From Synanceia verrucosa (taxonomy: Eukaryota > Chordata > Actinopteri > Perciformes > Synanceiidae): a stretch of 64,000 bases of DNA. Shown piece by piece: positions 24,143 to 37,100 of this stretch. Position 1 is the stretch's first letter. Every line of letters starts with the position of its first letter. The notes beneath the pieces are model-generated. The model was not told where the DNA came from and did not search any database. It was given only the letters and a program-made list of their open reading frames with translations. Made by a program: the position numbers and the translations under genes. Location of the stretch: assembly GCA_029721515.1 (NCBI GenBank), contig CM056563.1, positions 22,778,954 to 22,842,953 on the forward strand. Reading direction: 5' to 3'.

Positions 24143-25700
24143 TACAGTCATGATCAAAAGTTTACGTACACTTGTAAAGAACATGATGTCATGGCTCTCT
24201 TGAGTTTCCAGTTATTTCTACAACTCAGATTTTTCTCTGATAGAGTGATTGGAACAGATACTTCTTTGTCACAAAAACATTCATGAAGTTTTGTATTTTT
24301 ATGGCTTTATTATGGGTTATAACTGAAAAAGTGACCAAATCTGCTGCAAAAATATACATGCAGCAACATGAATTAGCAGTTTTGGTGAGTTAGAAAGTTG
24401 TGTCGATGAAATGAGCTTCATAGCATGGCCTCTTAACTTCTTATGAGTGATCATGAGTGACTACAGCTGGTGATTTCTCTGGAACCATTTAAATAGGCTC
24501 ATTGGATACAAACGCCCACAAAAACGCTACAATGGGAAAGTCAAAGGAGCTCAGCACAGATCTGAAAATGTGAATCATTGACTTGAACAAGTCAGGAAAG
24601 TCACTTGGAGTCATTTCAAAGCAGCTGCAGGTCCCAAGAGCGACAGTGCAAACAATTGTTTGTAAGTACAAAGTGCATGGCACTGTTTTGTTTCTATCAC
24701 CTGCTGCTGAGAGAAAAGTGGTCAGGAAAGTGAAGAGTCAACCGAGAACCACCAAAAAGCAGATCTGCCAAGAATTAGAAGCTGCTGGAACACAGATGTC
24801 AGTGTCCACAGTCAAGTGTGTTTTGCATCACCATGGACTGAGAGGCTGCCGTGAAAGAAGGAAGACCTTGATCCAAATGTGGCGCCTTAAGACTCGACTG
24901 AAGTTTGCTGCTGATCACATGGACAAAGATAAGACCTTCTGGAGGAAAGTTCTGTGGTCAGACGAAACAAAATCGAGCTGTTTGGCCACAATGTCCAGCA
25001 ATATGTTTGGAGGAGAAAAGGTGAGGCCTTTAACACCATGCCTACCGTCAAGCACGGTGGTGGTAGTATTATGCTGTGGGGCTGGTGCTTTACGGAGAGT
25101 AAATGGGATAATGAAGATGGAGGATTACCTTCAAATTCTTCAAGATAACCTAAAATCATCAGCCTGAAGGTTGGGTCTTGGGCACAGTTGGGTGTTCCAA
25201 CAGGACAATGACCCCAAACACACATCAAAAGTGGTAATGGAATGGTTAAATCAGGCTAGAATTAAGGTTTTAGAAAAGTCCTGACTTAAACCCCATTAAG
25301 AACATGTGGACAATGCTGAAGAAACAAGTCCATGTCAGAAAGCCAACAGATTTAACTGAACTGCACCAATTCTGTCAAGAGGAGTGGGCAAAGATTCAAC
25401 CAGAAGCTTGTGGATGGCTACCAAAAGCACCTAATTGAAGTGAAAATGGCCACGGAACATGTAACCAAATATTAGCATTGCCGTATGTATATTTTTGACG
25501 CAGCAGATTTGGTCACTTTTTCTGTTAACCCATAATAAAGATATAAAAGAAACAAACTTCATGAATGTTTTTTTTTGACAAAGAAGTATCTGTTCCAATC
25601 ACTCTATCAGAGGAAAATCAAAGTTGTAGAATTAACTGGAAACTCAAGCGAGCCATGACATTATGTTCTTTACAATAGAAACTTTAACTGAACATGATAA
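24143..25700 (+). mobile_element. Tc1/mariner-superfamily DNA transposon relic
   Basis: The left end starts after a TA (24143-24144) and has a long inverted repeat (about 24145-24362) matched in reverse by about 25481-25695. The right outer end has lost a few bases and its final TA is unclear. Between them lies a decayed transposase reading frame. Length about 1.55 kb is normal for Tc1-like elements. The element is dead but both long terminal inverted repeats are still readable. Confidence 0.85.
24532..25440 (+). pseudogene. Broken Tc1-like transposase
   Basis: An ATG at 24532 opens a frame with the paired helix-turn-helix DNA-binding start of Tc1 transposases, but codon 14 is TGA. The frame continues from about 24583 and shows the first catalytic Asp region (LWSDETK). 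One base is missing near 24970, so the following block sits in another frame. The frame shifts back near 25080, and a stop occurs near 25165. The second catalytic Asp region (QQDNDPKHT) is still readable, while the third acidic region is disrupted by a deletion near 25275. It cannot encode an active enzyme. Confidence 0.85.
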
Positions 25701-26255
25701 ACATGACTTTCATGTGTTTAAACTCCATCAGAGATGTTTATTGAATAGGTTTTGTGTTGGATTCCCAGATTTGACAGCAGAAGACAGTATTTTTAGATTT
25801 CAAGTTGCAGGTTCCTTCTATATTTTTGCACCAAAGCGCTGCATGTATCGAGCCAAAATCATCACCTCCTCACACCCTCACCATGGACTGTTCTCCCTGC
25901 TGAACAAGTCATTATCCTCACTCCTACTACCTCAATTTTGTACATTATCCCCACGTCCACCTTTTGCACTAATTTTGTATATTTATATTTATAAATACTG
26001 CTCCATATTTTTAACTGCTGCCATATATTTTCAATTCCTGCTGCGCTGCTGTATATTTCAATGCTTGCTGTATACTTACCACTTTATTTTTATGTAACTG
26101 CTTCTGTGTATATTTCATTTACTACTCCACCTATATTTAAATAAATATATCAAATTGTAAATAGTATAAAATAGTAATATTTCATATTTCAATCATATAT
26201 CAGTTCTATGAGGGGCAACACCTGGATGACAATAAAATGTAAGTTCCATTTGTGA
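25700..26255. other. AT-rich spacer between Tc1 relic and ppp1ca
   Basis: T-rich sequence with many TATATTT/TGTATA phrases (25870-26150), probably old repeat debris. The ORF of 144 codons here is low complexity and not a gene. Confidence 0.4.
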
Positions 26256-26270
26256 ACACTAGGTGGCGCA
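26256..26270 (+). promoter_or_regulatory. CTCF-like motif
   Basis: ACACTAGGTGGCGCA matches the core of the vertebrate CTCF consensus (CCASYAGRKGGCRS) closely. It lies between the Tc1 relic and the ppp1ca promoter. The same core also occurs in some fish repeats, so occupancy is uncertain. Confidence 0.35.
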
Positions 26271-26339
26271 TTTGAACTCTCACTCCAGTTCCCCTTGATT
26301 CCCATGCAAAAAGACGGGGAGGCAGTTGAGTGACGGACC

Positions 26340-26520
26340 CGGCAAGCGTCCAATGAAATACGAGCATTCAGATTCCAAACAGCAGAACGGACCAATCATC
26401 TTCTGAGAAACACGTGCGGTGCACGTTTGATTCAGCCTCCTACGTTACCGTAGACACTCCGGTGGACACGGCCCTCTTTTAAAGTTCCAGGGGGAAGAGT
26501 GAAGGGAACCGGACGAGCCG
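26340..26520 (+). promoter_or_regulatory. ppp1ca promoter candidate
   Basis: Two CCAAT elements (26350-26354, 26392-26396), an E-box CACGTG (26411-26416) and a following GC-richer block with CpGs sit 400-600 nt ahead of the ppp1ca start codon. Sequence from about 26520 to 26939 probably contains 5' UTR. The start site is inferred, not seen. Confidence 0.4.
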
Positions 26521-26939
26521 AAGGAAAGGGGTCAATATTACGCTCAGAGGATACATATTAACTCGTTATTACCCCAGCAGGACAGTCGTCAAACCGAAGA
26601 CAAGGTTCGATACGTTTCTGTCTGTCTCCGAGTCATATTACACAGCTAACGACAGCTAACTAGCCGAGCGGTTTATATGTGTAGCGTTCGTTACTTGGCT
26701 ACCTAGCTAGCTAGCTCGGTTAGCTCAGCGCTCGCATCGGCTCATTCATTGTTTTAGTCTGCTAACAGTGCTCGATTAGGTACTGCTGGGCCCTCATTAG
26801 CCAACCGATGTAAATTTAAAAGTATATTTTTGCGATTAACTGTCGGTGTCTGCGTGTTTTTCTCTCTGCTCTTGAAATCAAAGGTGCAACACGGAACACC
26901 AAGGTCTTGACTGCCCGAGAACGTCAGAAAATAAAGAAA

Positions 26940-29900
26940 ATGGCGGAGCCAGACAAATTAAACATCGACTCTATAATTCAGCGTCTCTTGGAAGGTGAGG
27001 ATGACCAAACCCCCGCTGTGTATCAATGCGCTTAAGTTAGATGGTTGATGGTGGAGAAATGTGTGTTATATATACCAGGTAAGTCTGCTGGAGCAGAGAT
27101 GGACACGGTAGCCTACTTAAGATGCCGTGCTGGCTCTGTGGTTGGATTTGGATGAGGAGCTGTAGCCACATCCACCCTGCTCTTTACTCATTGCTTTGCT
27201 AATATTAGTCGATCTGTGAGGTGACTTATAAAATAACCACCCATTTCTGTTTTCATTAGAAATTAGTCCAGGTCATAGTGCTGTAAATCGAGAGGAAATG
27301 GGTGGCGCAGAGTGAAGAAGCACAAAAAAGCAGTAATATCACACACTTTAAAGCCCACCTTCTGGTACATGACTAACTTTTGCAGTTTCTGCTGAATGCA
27401 TTTGTTTTTTTCCATGGAGGACAGAGTGTTTTCTTTGTTGTATTTCAGCTCAGAAGAAGAGGAGTGTCCTGTCTGCATAATTACTGTTGTTAGTTGGAGA
27501 CTTTGGAGTGGCTAATCGCAACGTGATTACTTTGACTTCTAGATGTTTGCATTCTTTGACACTGGCTTACTGTAAAAACAGTCTTTTAATGTTGTTTTTT
27601 TAGCCCCATTTGTGGCCCTTCTTTCCCTCCAGAGCTTCACATTTACATCTGGGTAGAGTGTTGTTAGGGATCTGATTACAATTTGCAGCCACAGCCTTGC
27701 CCAGAGCACCTTTTGTAAATGAGGTGTACAAACGATGCTTTGATTGGCACATGTCCACCGTAGTACTATGAGAAACTGTTGCTACTCCACTGCTGGCTTT
27801 GAAGCAATATCAGGATTGCCTGCCTCATTTATTTTTCATCTCATGCTCCTTGTGGAAATACTTTCTCTTAGTGCACACAGTTGGCTAGTTCAAAAAGTAA
27901 TTTTTATGTTGTAACAGTGAAAAGAATTGCTCCCATGTTTACACTCTCTCTCTCACAACTGTACAGTTCATCTGAAAGAGTGCAAGGAATAAGGTTGTGA
28001 CCTCTGGAGTTGTCCTTGTCCTGCAGTGGGTGTGGAAATTATGCTGGCTTCACGCTTTCAGTAACGTTTCCCCTATGGAACTGTTCACAGGAGCAACATC
28101 CCATATGTTGGTTGACATGTGGATTAATTCTTCACGGTAACAAAATATATTTTGGGTACAGAACATTTTCCCAGGCCTAGCACTGTTATAGATAGATTTG
28201 ACCTTAGCCCTCTTGTTTATTTACCTTATTAAGTCCCCACTCGATCGGCCTAACCTGAGCTGGTGGAGGTGAGCGGGATTATTCACAAATATGCAGCCAT
28301 AGTGCTTCCTGGCAGTTTGACCCTGCCTGCCTGCTGCGCTGTGTTTTGTATATGAGTTTGTTATACTTGGAGTGTGATAAGGTTGTCTGCCAAACACAGG
28401 GGAAGACAAACAAGCCTGATAGTGACAGTATTTATATCCTCTTATGTAACTCGCTTAACCTTTTTTTTTTTTTGTTGGCATTCCTGGTTTTATTGCTGAG
28501 AATAACAACTCCAGCTGTTACGAGTATTGTAATGATCTACTCTCTTCAAGACTAGTGGAGAACACTTAAATCGCTGCAGGTGCTGCGTTAAAAGATTGAT
28601 AAACATCCTATGGAGACAACAGGGTAAACCTGTGCTTGCTGGCTGTGCTTTGAGACCAAACCAATTAAATGTGTTTGGATAATGAGCGGTTTCAATTGGA
28701 TTACTTGCGTAGAGCTAGATTTAGGTGAACTCTGGGAGTGTGTGTTGCTAATAGCATGTCTGGAGAGCGTGACCTCATATAAGCTCAGCCAGCACTGAGT
28801 CAGGAGATGTGGACCAAACCAACTGTTGATTCCAGCACTCCTGGTACCTTAAAGGCTTTTCTGTTGTGCTGGCCCAGCTCTTTGTTTTCCGCTCCCTGAC
28901 CAGCGCAGTAGAAAGCCTTTTGTCTGTACCCCTCATGATAAGCTCGCTGTTGCCCACTGGCTGTGTGGCTAACTTTGGAGTAAGCTCTGTCAGGGCTTAG
29001 CCTTCTGTAATCCAGGTTTAAAGTGACAAGCAGCACTGCAGTATTTATACCTACTTTTCACTGTTTAGGGCCTTGCTGTTAGTTTTCACTTCAGGACTGT
29101 GCCATGATTTTGCATCCATTTGTTGACTTCTCCTCCTTCCCGTCCTCTCAAAGTGCTTTGAAAGCCCTATTAAAACGGTTTTACAGAGTCAGTCTGGTAA
29201 TTAAGTGTGAGCTTCTCAACATATATACAAGCACATGCTACTTGACAATTACTTTTCTGTGATTCCGCCTGTGATGATGTTTATCAAGCAACAAGTTGTG
29301 GAATTCAGATTCTCAAGTTATTTGTAATTCACTGTAATTTACTCATCCTTTGTTTTGATTATGTGGTGCCATTAATTGTAATAACTTGGATCATGAATTT
29401 AGATGCCACAGGTCAGTTTGATGGCTTATTTTGTTGCTGTTTTGTGTTGAAGTATTTCTCCTCTGGTTATGAAATCCAGAGAGTATTCAAATGGAAACTG
29501 CTTCATGACGAATTACTGGAAAATTGTCTGACAATCGTTTACAACTGTTTTTTTTGTTTTTTTCTTGTCCCAGCTGTCATCAGGGACAGAAGCATTTTCA
29601 CCGCTAAGCAAACGTCACATATAGAGATATGAATCCTTGCTTGTTTGCTCTGGTGGCATTAGTGTATTTATTTTATTTAATCTTTGCTTTATGAGGTGTC
29701 TCTGCTTTTGTGAAGGAACAAAGTAGTGTGTTTAAGAGGAGAAAATGTGGTATTTTTTGTTAATGTTCAACTGGGATATCTTGTTTATGGGATGAGAACT
29801 ACAATGAAAAACTGATCTCTATATTGACTGAGCTGATATCATTTCTATATAATATTGTTACAGTTCAATTTTTCATTAACTCATTGAGTTCCTGCCATTT

Positions 29901-32900
29901 TATAAAACACAAAGTGCCTTGTTCCAGCGTCTTTGCCCATTTTCAGTCATTTTTTTTTTTGACCCACAGAATATTTTGTATAATGTCTCTGAAAACTGAA
30001 TAGCTCAAATGAAAGAAGAGACTCTCTATTTTATCATGAAAAAAAAAAGTTTGTTTTTACCTTGTTCCATTCTTGTTTTATCAGAGGTAGAGTAGAGGAC
30101 ACTTTCACCAAAATCACTACCTTTTTGTCCAGATTCTGTTTGTTTTTCTTTCTAATCTCGATCGTCTCCACTTCCTGTTTTGATCTCTGTGGTGTATACT
30201 GTCTCTTTATGCTCTGACTACATCTCCCAGAAGCCCCCTAATTACTTACAGGCCGCAGGAGACCACAATCGGCAACCTGCTGCAGAAAAAACACTTTGAC
30301 GTATTATTACATCAGTGACACTCAAAGAGTTAAAAATAATTTTAGTTTTAGTTCAGTATAGTAACCGTGGTTTGAATAGAGCTGTAGTTTTGCTGTTGTT
30401 ATTCACCTTTAATCTGCATCACTTTGATAGTTTGACCTTTAAAGGTGAAGTCATTTGTTTGCTTATTCATTTGTGAACTGGAGAAACAATAACAACAACA
30501 GTTTAACCAATCAGTCCCCATAAACATTATATTGTTATAAAATAACAGAGGTAGGTCTGCCTATGTCACCTGCTCTGTGTTAGGTGGGAATGAGTGATTG
30601 TGTTGTGCCTTGGCATCAAGCGGCACATGGAGGGATCGGGGTACGATTGATTCGCTCAGCGATACAAACAAACCAGATTCCAAACTCCATCAGAGGATGA
30701 GTTTCACGAGGCTGCAGTAGACACATGGTTGGTATCCAGATGCACCCTACAGCAGCCCTGTCAATGCCAGTATTTTGACCTGTAGTACCTGTAGTGGTGA
30801 TAATTGATATTAATAATTTGAGAATATCTGTAACCATACAATCTCATTTTAGCTGTATTTTTCTGTTGCTGTCAGTCATATCACACTCCTACCTTTTCTA
30901 GCACTTGAGTCATGACAACATGTGATTTTTTTTGTTTTTAAGACTCATAATTTGTCAGCAACATAAACTGAGTTCCCTGTTCAAGTCTTTATCATGATTT
31001 GTGTTTGGCTCCATCACAGTGTGGTAAGTGTGAAAAAGCATGACAAAGAGTGACTTGACAAACCTGCTGAATTCTTCAGATACCATCAGAAAGTAGCCGG
31101 GTGCTGAGGACAGAATGTGGTCTTCATTATGACACGACAAACACAGTTTGTATTTTATGTTGTGACCTTCCTGGCCCTGTTTTTGGTTTGAAACAGTAAT
31201 GTTCTTTGTCTCTAAACGGTGCATATCAAAGGAGTCTCAGTTATGTTTGCAGCAGCTACACCAAAGGGGAAGTGGGTTTCACGTCTTTGTCCTCCTAGCT
31301 TCAGTTTGCACTTCCATCTCAGCAAAAAGACGAGGCTTTGAGGCTGACAGCGTCAGGCTACTTTCCACTGATCGGGTTTTCTCAGATGCTGAATCTCTGT
31401 TCATGCACCACCTCATCGTATTGTGTTGTGGTTGGATAAAAGTCTATTTTGTTCCAGTAACTAATGGTTTCCATGTGGCTACATGCTGGAGTGGCTGTTA
31501 GACTAGACATCTCACAGCATTTGGCTGGTAGGAGGTGTTTACTTCCCAGTCTGGCTTAAAATTTGAGGATCACCTTTCGCTGCTCCTCCCTGTTTCACAG
31601 CTGTGAGTCACTAACTCCTGTAAACCGTCTGTCCTCTTATCTCTCTTTTTTCAGTCAAGGGCTCTCGTCCAGGGAAGAACGTCCAGCTGACGGAGGGTGA
31701 GATCCGTGGCCTTTGCCTAAAGTCCCGTGAAATCTTCCTGAGCCAGCCCATCCTGCTTGAACTGGAGGCGCCCCTCAAAATCTGTGGTGAGTTTCCAGAG
31801 TGCATCAGATCATACAGAAGTGACACTGCACACTGTTTTCTCATCTGTAATTACCAGTTGACCAGTGAAAGGGTGCTGTTCAGATTGCTCTCCTCTGCTG
31901 CCCTCTGCAGGTGATGTCCATGGTCAATACTATGATCTGCTCCGGCTGTTTGAATATGGAGGCTTCCCCCCAGAAAGCAACTACCTGTTCCTGGGTGACT
32001 ATGTAGACCGAGGGAAGCAATCTCTGGAGACTATCTGCCTGCTCCTCGCCTACAAGATCAAATATCCAGAGAACTTTTTCCTGCTGCGTGGAAACCACGA
32101 ATGCGCCTCTATTAATCGAATCTACGGTTTTTATGATGAGTGTAAGTGGAGAGTACTCTGAACGGGGGGGAGAAAGGAAAATCTGCTCTCTTGGACGTTG
32201 CACTAATTTTTAATCGCTGCTCTTTTCTTGGTAGGTAAGCGACGGTATAACATTAAGCTGTGGAAGACCTTCACAGACTGTTTCAACTGTTTACCTGTGG
32301 CTGCTATTGTAGATGAGAAAATCTTCTGCTGTCATGGAGGTAGGTGTTGGTTGTATTAGATGTGAGGAGGATTGGGTGATACACATTAGATGATTAGAAC
32401 CAGACTAAGGTGGGTGTATGATCTCCTTCCAGGCCTTTCTCCGGACCTCCAGTCCATGGAGCAGATCCGCAGAGTAATGCGACCCACAGACGTGCCTGAC
32501 CAGGGTTTGTTGTGTGACCTGCTGTGGGCCGATCCAGACAAAGACGTGCTGGGCTGGGGGGAAAACGACCGTGGTGTCTCCTTCACATTCGGGGCAGATG
32601 TGGTGGCCAAATTTTTGCACAAACACGACATGGACCTAATATGCAGGGCACATCAGGTAAATTTCAGCCAGGAGGCCAGCTGAAGCTTTCATAGTTTCTG
32701 AAAGATCCAGTATCAGTATTTGTGGTTTTATTTCAGTTCTACTTATTTAAAGGAATACGTCACCCACGAAGTGATTATTTCTGGATCAGTTACTCACCCT
32801 GTGTTACTTTGAAAACAATTTCGTTGCATGCCTCCATGGTGAATGAAATACCAAGAACGCAGGAAAGTCTTCATGAATTGACGACACAGGAGTCTTAACA

Positions 32901-34157
32901 GCAAAACTATCAAAACGTCTGTTCCAAAAACTGCTACACAAGCCCCATGTATGTGTCCATACACTCACATGTACCTTCACTAAACCTCACTATTTAAAAC
33001 ACGGCAGCCTGATCCAGATGAGTAGCACGCCTGCACTACTGTGAGTTTGTAAATCTGAAATTTTGGTTTTGTTCTGCTGTTACATGTGACCTCCATTTAC
33101 TTTCATCCATTTTTCAGTTTTTTTATTCTCCTCTCACATGTGCAACAATTGCAAATAACTCATCTAGAGATGCTCATTTAAGACTTAAAACTTTTTCATT
33201 TCATTATAAACACACAAGAACTGCAGGCGATTGATTAATATCCTACAGGTTTTTCTTTTTTGTCTGAGGTGTTGACCGTCTCATTTCTGTCCTCAGGTGG
33301 TCGAAGACGGTTATGAGTTTTTTGCAAAGAGGCAACTCGTCACTTTATTCTCTGCTCCCAACTACTGTGGAGAGTTTGACAACGCCGGTGCCATGATGAG
33401 CGTGGACGAGACCCTCATGTGCTCCTTCCAGGTATCAGAAACCACCTGTGTCGTTTTTCTTTCCATCTGCTGCTGCGTGTAGTTGGTTTTGAACAAACTG
33501 GATCATTAACAAAATCTAGTGAATGTCGTGTTTCAGTTTGCAGTGGTTGACTGTGAGTTTTCTTATTTATATTTAATAATACAGGTAAAGAGGCTAAAAC
33601 ATCTCAGAGGGTCATTAAAAAGTGTTAAATTAAAATCTGGGAAATTAAGATATTAAATTGTCTTAAATTTACCGTAACTTTGCTGTAGTGTTGTTGTGAA
33701 ATTTGTAGGAAAAATTGAAGTGTTATGCGTTCAGTTTCTATCATTGTTGCAAGTGTGAAAGGGCTGAAAAAAATCATAAATTATTTTCTTAGATTAATTG
33801 GTTATTGGATTTTTTTTCCTGCTAAATATCAATATTAGCATCAGCCTCAAAAACTCCAAATTGGTCAGGCCCTACAATAAATTGATTGTTTTCTAGCAAA
33901 GAAATTGTTATGACATTTTGGGGTCTTAAATTATTTTTGTTGAGGTCTTAAAAAGTAACTTTTAAAAATAATGCAAGAACCCTGGTCACAGAGGTCAGGG
34001 TGTATTTCTATCAAACTCACTAATTTCCTCTCTCTCACAGATTCTGAAGCCAGCAGATAAGAAATTGTATCCTTATGGCGGAGGGGGAGGAATGGGATCT
34101 GGCAGACCGGTCACGCCGCCGCGAAATTCAGCAAAGGCCGCCAAGGCCAAGAAATAA
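26940..34157 (+). CDS. ppp1ca: Serine/threonine-protein phosphatase PP1 catalytic subunit, alpha-like
   Basis: Seven coding exons: 26940-26994, 31655-31786, 31911-32141, 32235-32339, 32433-32656, 33297-33431 and 34041-34157. The product is 332 aa (human PPP1CA is 330). The metallophosphatase motifs are intact: GDVHGQ (Asp and His ligands), GDYVDRG, RGNHE, the His in CCHGG and the His in CRAHQ. The acidic/hydrophobic surfaces used by regulatory subunits are also present, and FDNAGAMMS matches alpha/gamma rather than beta. PP1 dephosphorylates Ser/Thr in many holoenzymes (glycogen, mitosis, transcription). The tail RPVTPPRNSAKAAKAKK resembles PPP1CA and keeps the CDK-target Thr (about residue 319), but the N-terminus MAEPDKLNIDSIIQRLLE is closer to PPP1CC. 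This mixture is why the call is alpha-like. Intron 1 is long (4.7 kb). Confidence 0.95.
26995..31654 (+). other. ppp1ca intron 1
   Basis: A 4.66-kb intron with a GTGAGG donor and a T-rich acceptor. First-intron enhancers are possible, but no element, RNA or coding exon was recognised. Confidence 0.85.
32745..33240 (+). repeat. Teleost interspersed repeat in a ppp1ca intron
   Basis: Phrases such as AAAGGAATACGTCACCCACG and CAGTTACTCACCCTGTGTTA resemble an abundant fish element. The copy fills most of the 640-nt intron between the exons ending 32656 and starting 33297. Class not assigned. Confidence 0.4.
33590..33970 (+). repeat. Dispersed repeat, direct partner of 18550-18880
   Basis: Same orientation and block order as the coro1a-intron copy (for example ATCATTGTTGCAAGTGT at 33740-33756). 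Located in the last ppp1ca intron. Confidence 0.6.
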
Positions 34158-37100
34158 CAGCCGCTGGATCCCCTTCCCACAACCTGCCACCCCCTCTGTC
34201 CGCCCAACACTCTTTTTTCCTCTACCTCCCAAACTCTTTTCTCCTTCGTCACCAAACGGCAACAAAGCAGACAGATGTCCAGGGTTCTATCATGTTTTTT
34301 CCTCTCTAATGCAATTTTTAACTGTTTATTTGGCTGTTTTTGTGCACTTTTTTGTGTGTAAGAGCGTGGGGAAAAAAGAGTGAGAATGATTCAGAGGGAG
34401 TTGCTGTATTCCGTATGTATGTTTTTATTTTTCTTCTGTTTCCTTGTCTTTTTTAGAGATGGCTCTTGTCCATCTATGATGTAATTTCAAGGAGGGAATG
34501 AAGAGGAGCCTCAGCTGTTTATGTTAAAGCCCTGCACTGTTTAGTGCTAAACAAATGCTTTTGTACATCTTGTTTCAGAAGTCTGTGTGATGGGGGGGTT
34601 GGGATAAAGTTGCACGCTCAAATGGTAACGGCACATACGACACTAACTCGGCCTACAGCATGAATCCATGAATGAAATGGATTCACTATAAGATCATATT
34701 TTTTTTCTCCTCTTCCCTTTTTAAAACTATTAATTTGAAAATGCGGACATGGATGTGAAACAGTTTTGCTTCTTTATTTTTTTTTTTGTAGATATATGAA
34801 ACCTACATGGTTTTATTTCTTTCATTTTCTTGTTTTTGTTTTTATTTCACTGTTTAAGATGAATAAAAAAAAAAACATTTATTTGAAGTATGCCGTCACG
34901 CTGATCACTTACCGTTGCTTTGTCACATTTGTCTGCAACTTTTTGCAGTGTAGAAAGGTTTCACTTGTCTTTTACAGTGTGCTAGCTTGAATTGACGATG
35001 CAGCAGTTTTATGAATGAGACTCAACACTATGTGGGAGCTGGAAAGTGTCATTTTTGCTCAGTTTAGTTCATATTTGGTTCAGACAAACCTGCATTTCAT
35101 TTCTCATGTTTCAGGGCGATTTAGCCAAAGATGATGTTCAGTGAAAGCTGGTCTCTGTTCGATGCTGCCTCTTTTTATCACAAAATAGACATTAATTAGA
35201 AACACTTCAAACAAAATGTCTGCTTGTTTCCAATGAGTAGTTCATGAACTTCAGGAGGTAAATGTGCTCTTAATACCGCACAGCATTCAGTAACCCTCAT
35301 CATGTCACCTCATTCCAGCAGTAGATAGATACCACTGCTATTTAATCAGTTTTAAACTTTTAACACCACATACTCAAGAACAGACACCCACTGAGGAGAA
35401 AGTGGCTTAAAAGTTATCCATGTTATTTTATTTTTTTCTGTTATCACCAGTGAAAACTATCAAATGGAGATGAGATGAATCACTCCTCTGACCTTTCCAG
35501 TTCGAAGTGCTCTCATCAAAAGATCAGTTGAGTCCATCATAAAAAACAAAGAGTGGGTTTATTTTAATGTAAACCCACATGGAGTGAGGGCTGCATGCAA
35601 GCTGTGACATGAGTAAAGACGGCTGCATTTAGTCCACATTTCTGACACACAGTCCTTTAAACTTGATGAGGAATCTGAGCACAAAAAACATTATTTTACT
35701 GCAAACATATTTACTCACTAATCATGTACAATAAATTCCCAACTAACTCCCAGGTGAACAGCTACCACTGTATAGTGCGTCCTGTTGTGGAGTTATATTT
35801 GGAAAGTGCTTGCATTGCTTGCAGTCATCCTCCTGAGTTGCTTTTTTTAGCAGCTTGCTGTTGAAATGAGCATAAAGAGCCATAGACGGAGAGGAATCTA
35901 ATCATTTTTCAAAAATATCCCGTGACAACTGTGAATATTCTTAAAATCACCCTGGCTCAGTTCCAAAATACCCTATTGCTTGTTTTTGTTTTTAAGAAAT
36001 AGGGGCTGTCTTTGTGACCACATAATGTCAGCGATGTCTCACTCCTCCTGTGCATTAAGTTGGCGTACAGGGTGTTGCTGCTGGTCAAACAGTGTTTCCT
36101 TCTACAGTGTTTCAGGGTATCTCACTGCCCATTTCTAATAGCCCAAACACACTTTTCCCCTGCGTCCCCCTGTTGTGTGTGGTTTTATTTGTCCTGTCTG
36201 TCCTCTGAATGTGCACACATGACCACAGATTGCAGCGTCGTTCATGAGTGCACACCGGAGCAGAGGGTGGGGAAGCTGCAAGTCAGCCATCATCCTTTCC
36301 CCCCTCTAATAAGAGGTTTTCAACTCAGTACCTCAGAAAACACGTTTTATTATTATTTTGTCAAATCAATATAAAATGTGAGCTTTACTCAGAATCCTGC
36401 GTGGCTTTCTATAGTGAAACTAACTGCATCAGATGTGTATAGGAAACTAAATATCGTTGCCACTCATTGTGTGCACTCATGTTCAATTCACATCCAGTAA
36501 GATCAACTCAGGAAGTGAAACTTAAATTAAAATCTACGGTATGAGGACATCGTATTTATAAACATTCATATAGTGAGAAAAAAAACACACCAAAAAGCAC
36601 CATTATGACAAGATATTCACAAGTCAGATGACTTGAAATTTTCGTTTTTATGTTCTGAGGTGGCGATGTTCAGGGCCATCTGTGGCTTTGAAGGGCATTG
36701 TGGTTTTTCAATGATACAGGCCCATCTTTTGTGGATAAAGATACCATGATGTACAGAAATGTCTTAATAATAATAATAATAATAGAAAGTTAAGGCTTGA
36801 GTGCTATGATGTTGTGGAGAGCATCTCCAGTGGAGAGATTGTGTCTTCATCAATGCAAAACAATGAAGTGACTCCTGTAAAAGAAAATATTCAGTGCTGA
36901 AACATTATGGAACTTGTAGATCTCTGTCTTCTGAATAAATGGTCCAATAAAGACCACTTTCATTCCCATTTTCATAGCTGTACAAACCTCTGCTTCTAAC
37001 ATTTTGTTACTCTATATTTACTGTTATTACCTCTAAGAATCTGCTCTTTAATTACTTTTTTTTGTTCACGTTGTTTTTACTGACAGAATTTAACGCTAGG

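Noticed and set aside
24583..25167. 194-codon ORF as a functional transposase
   Set aside because: It starts at a TTG after an internal stop, and the catalytic region is broken by frameshifts and a deletion.
25663..26097. 144-codon ORF after the Tc1 relic
   Set aside because: Low-complexity Phe/Tyr/Leu-rich translation of AT-rich repeat debris, beginning inside the transposon end.
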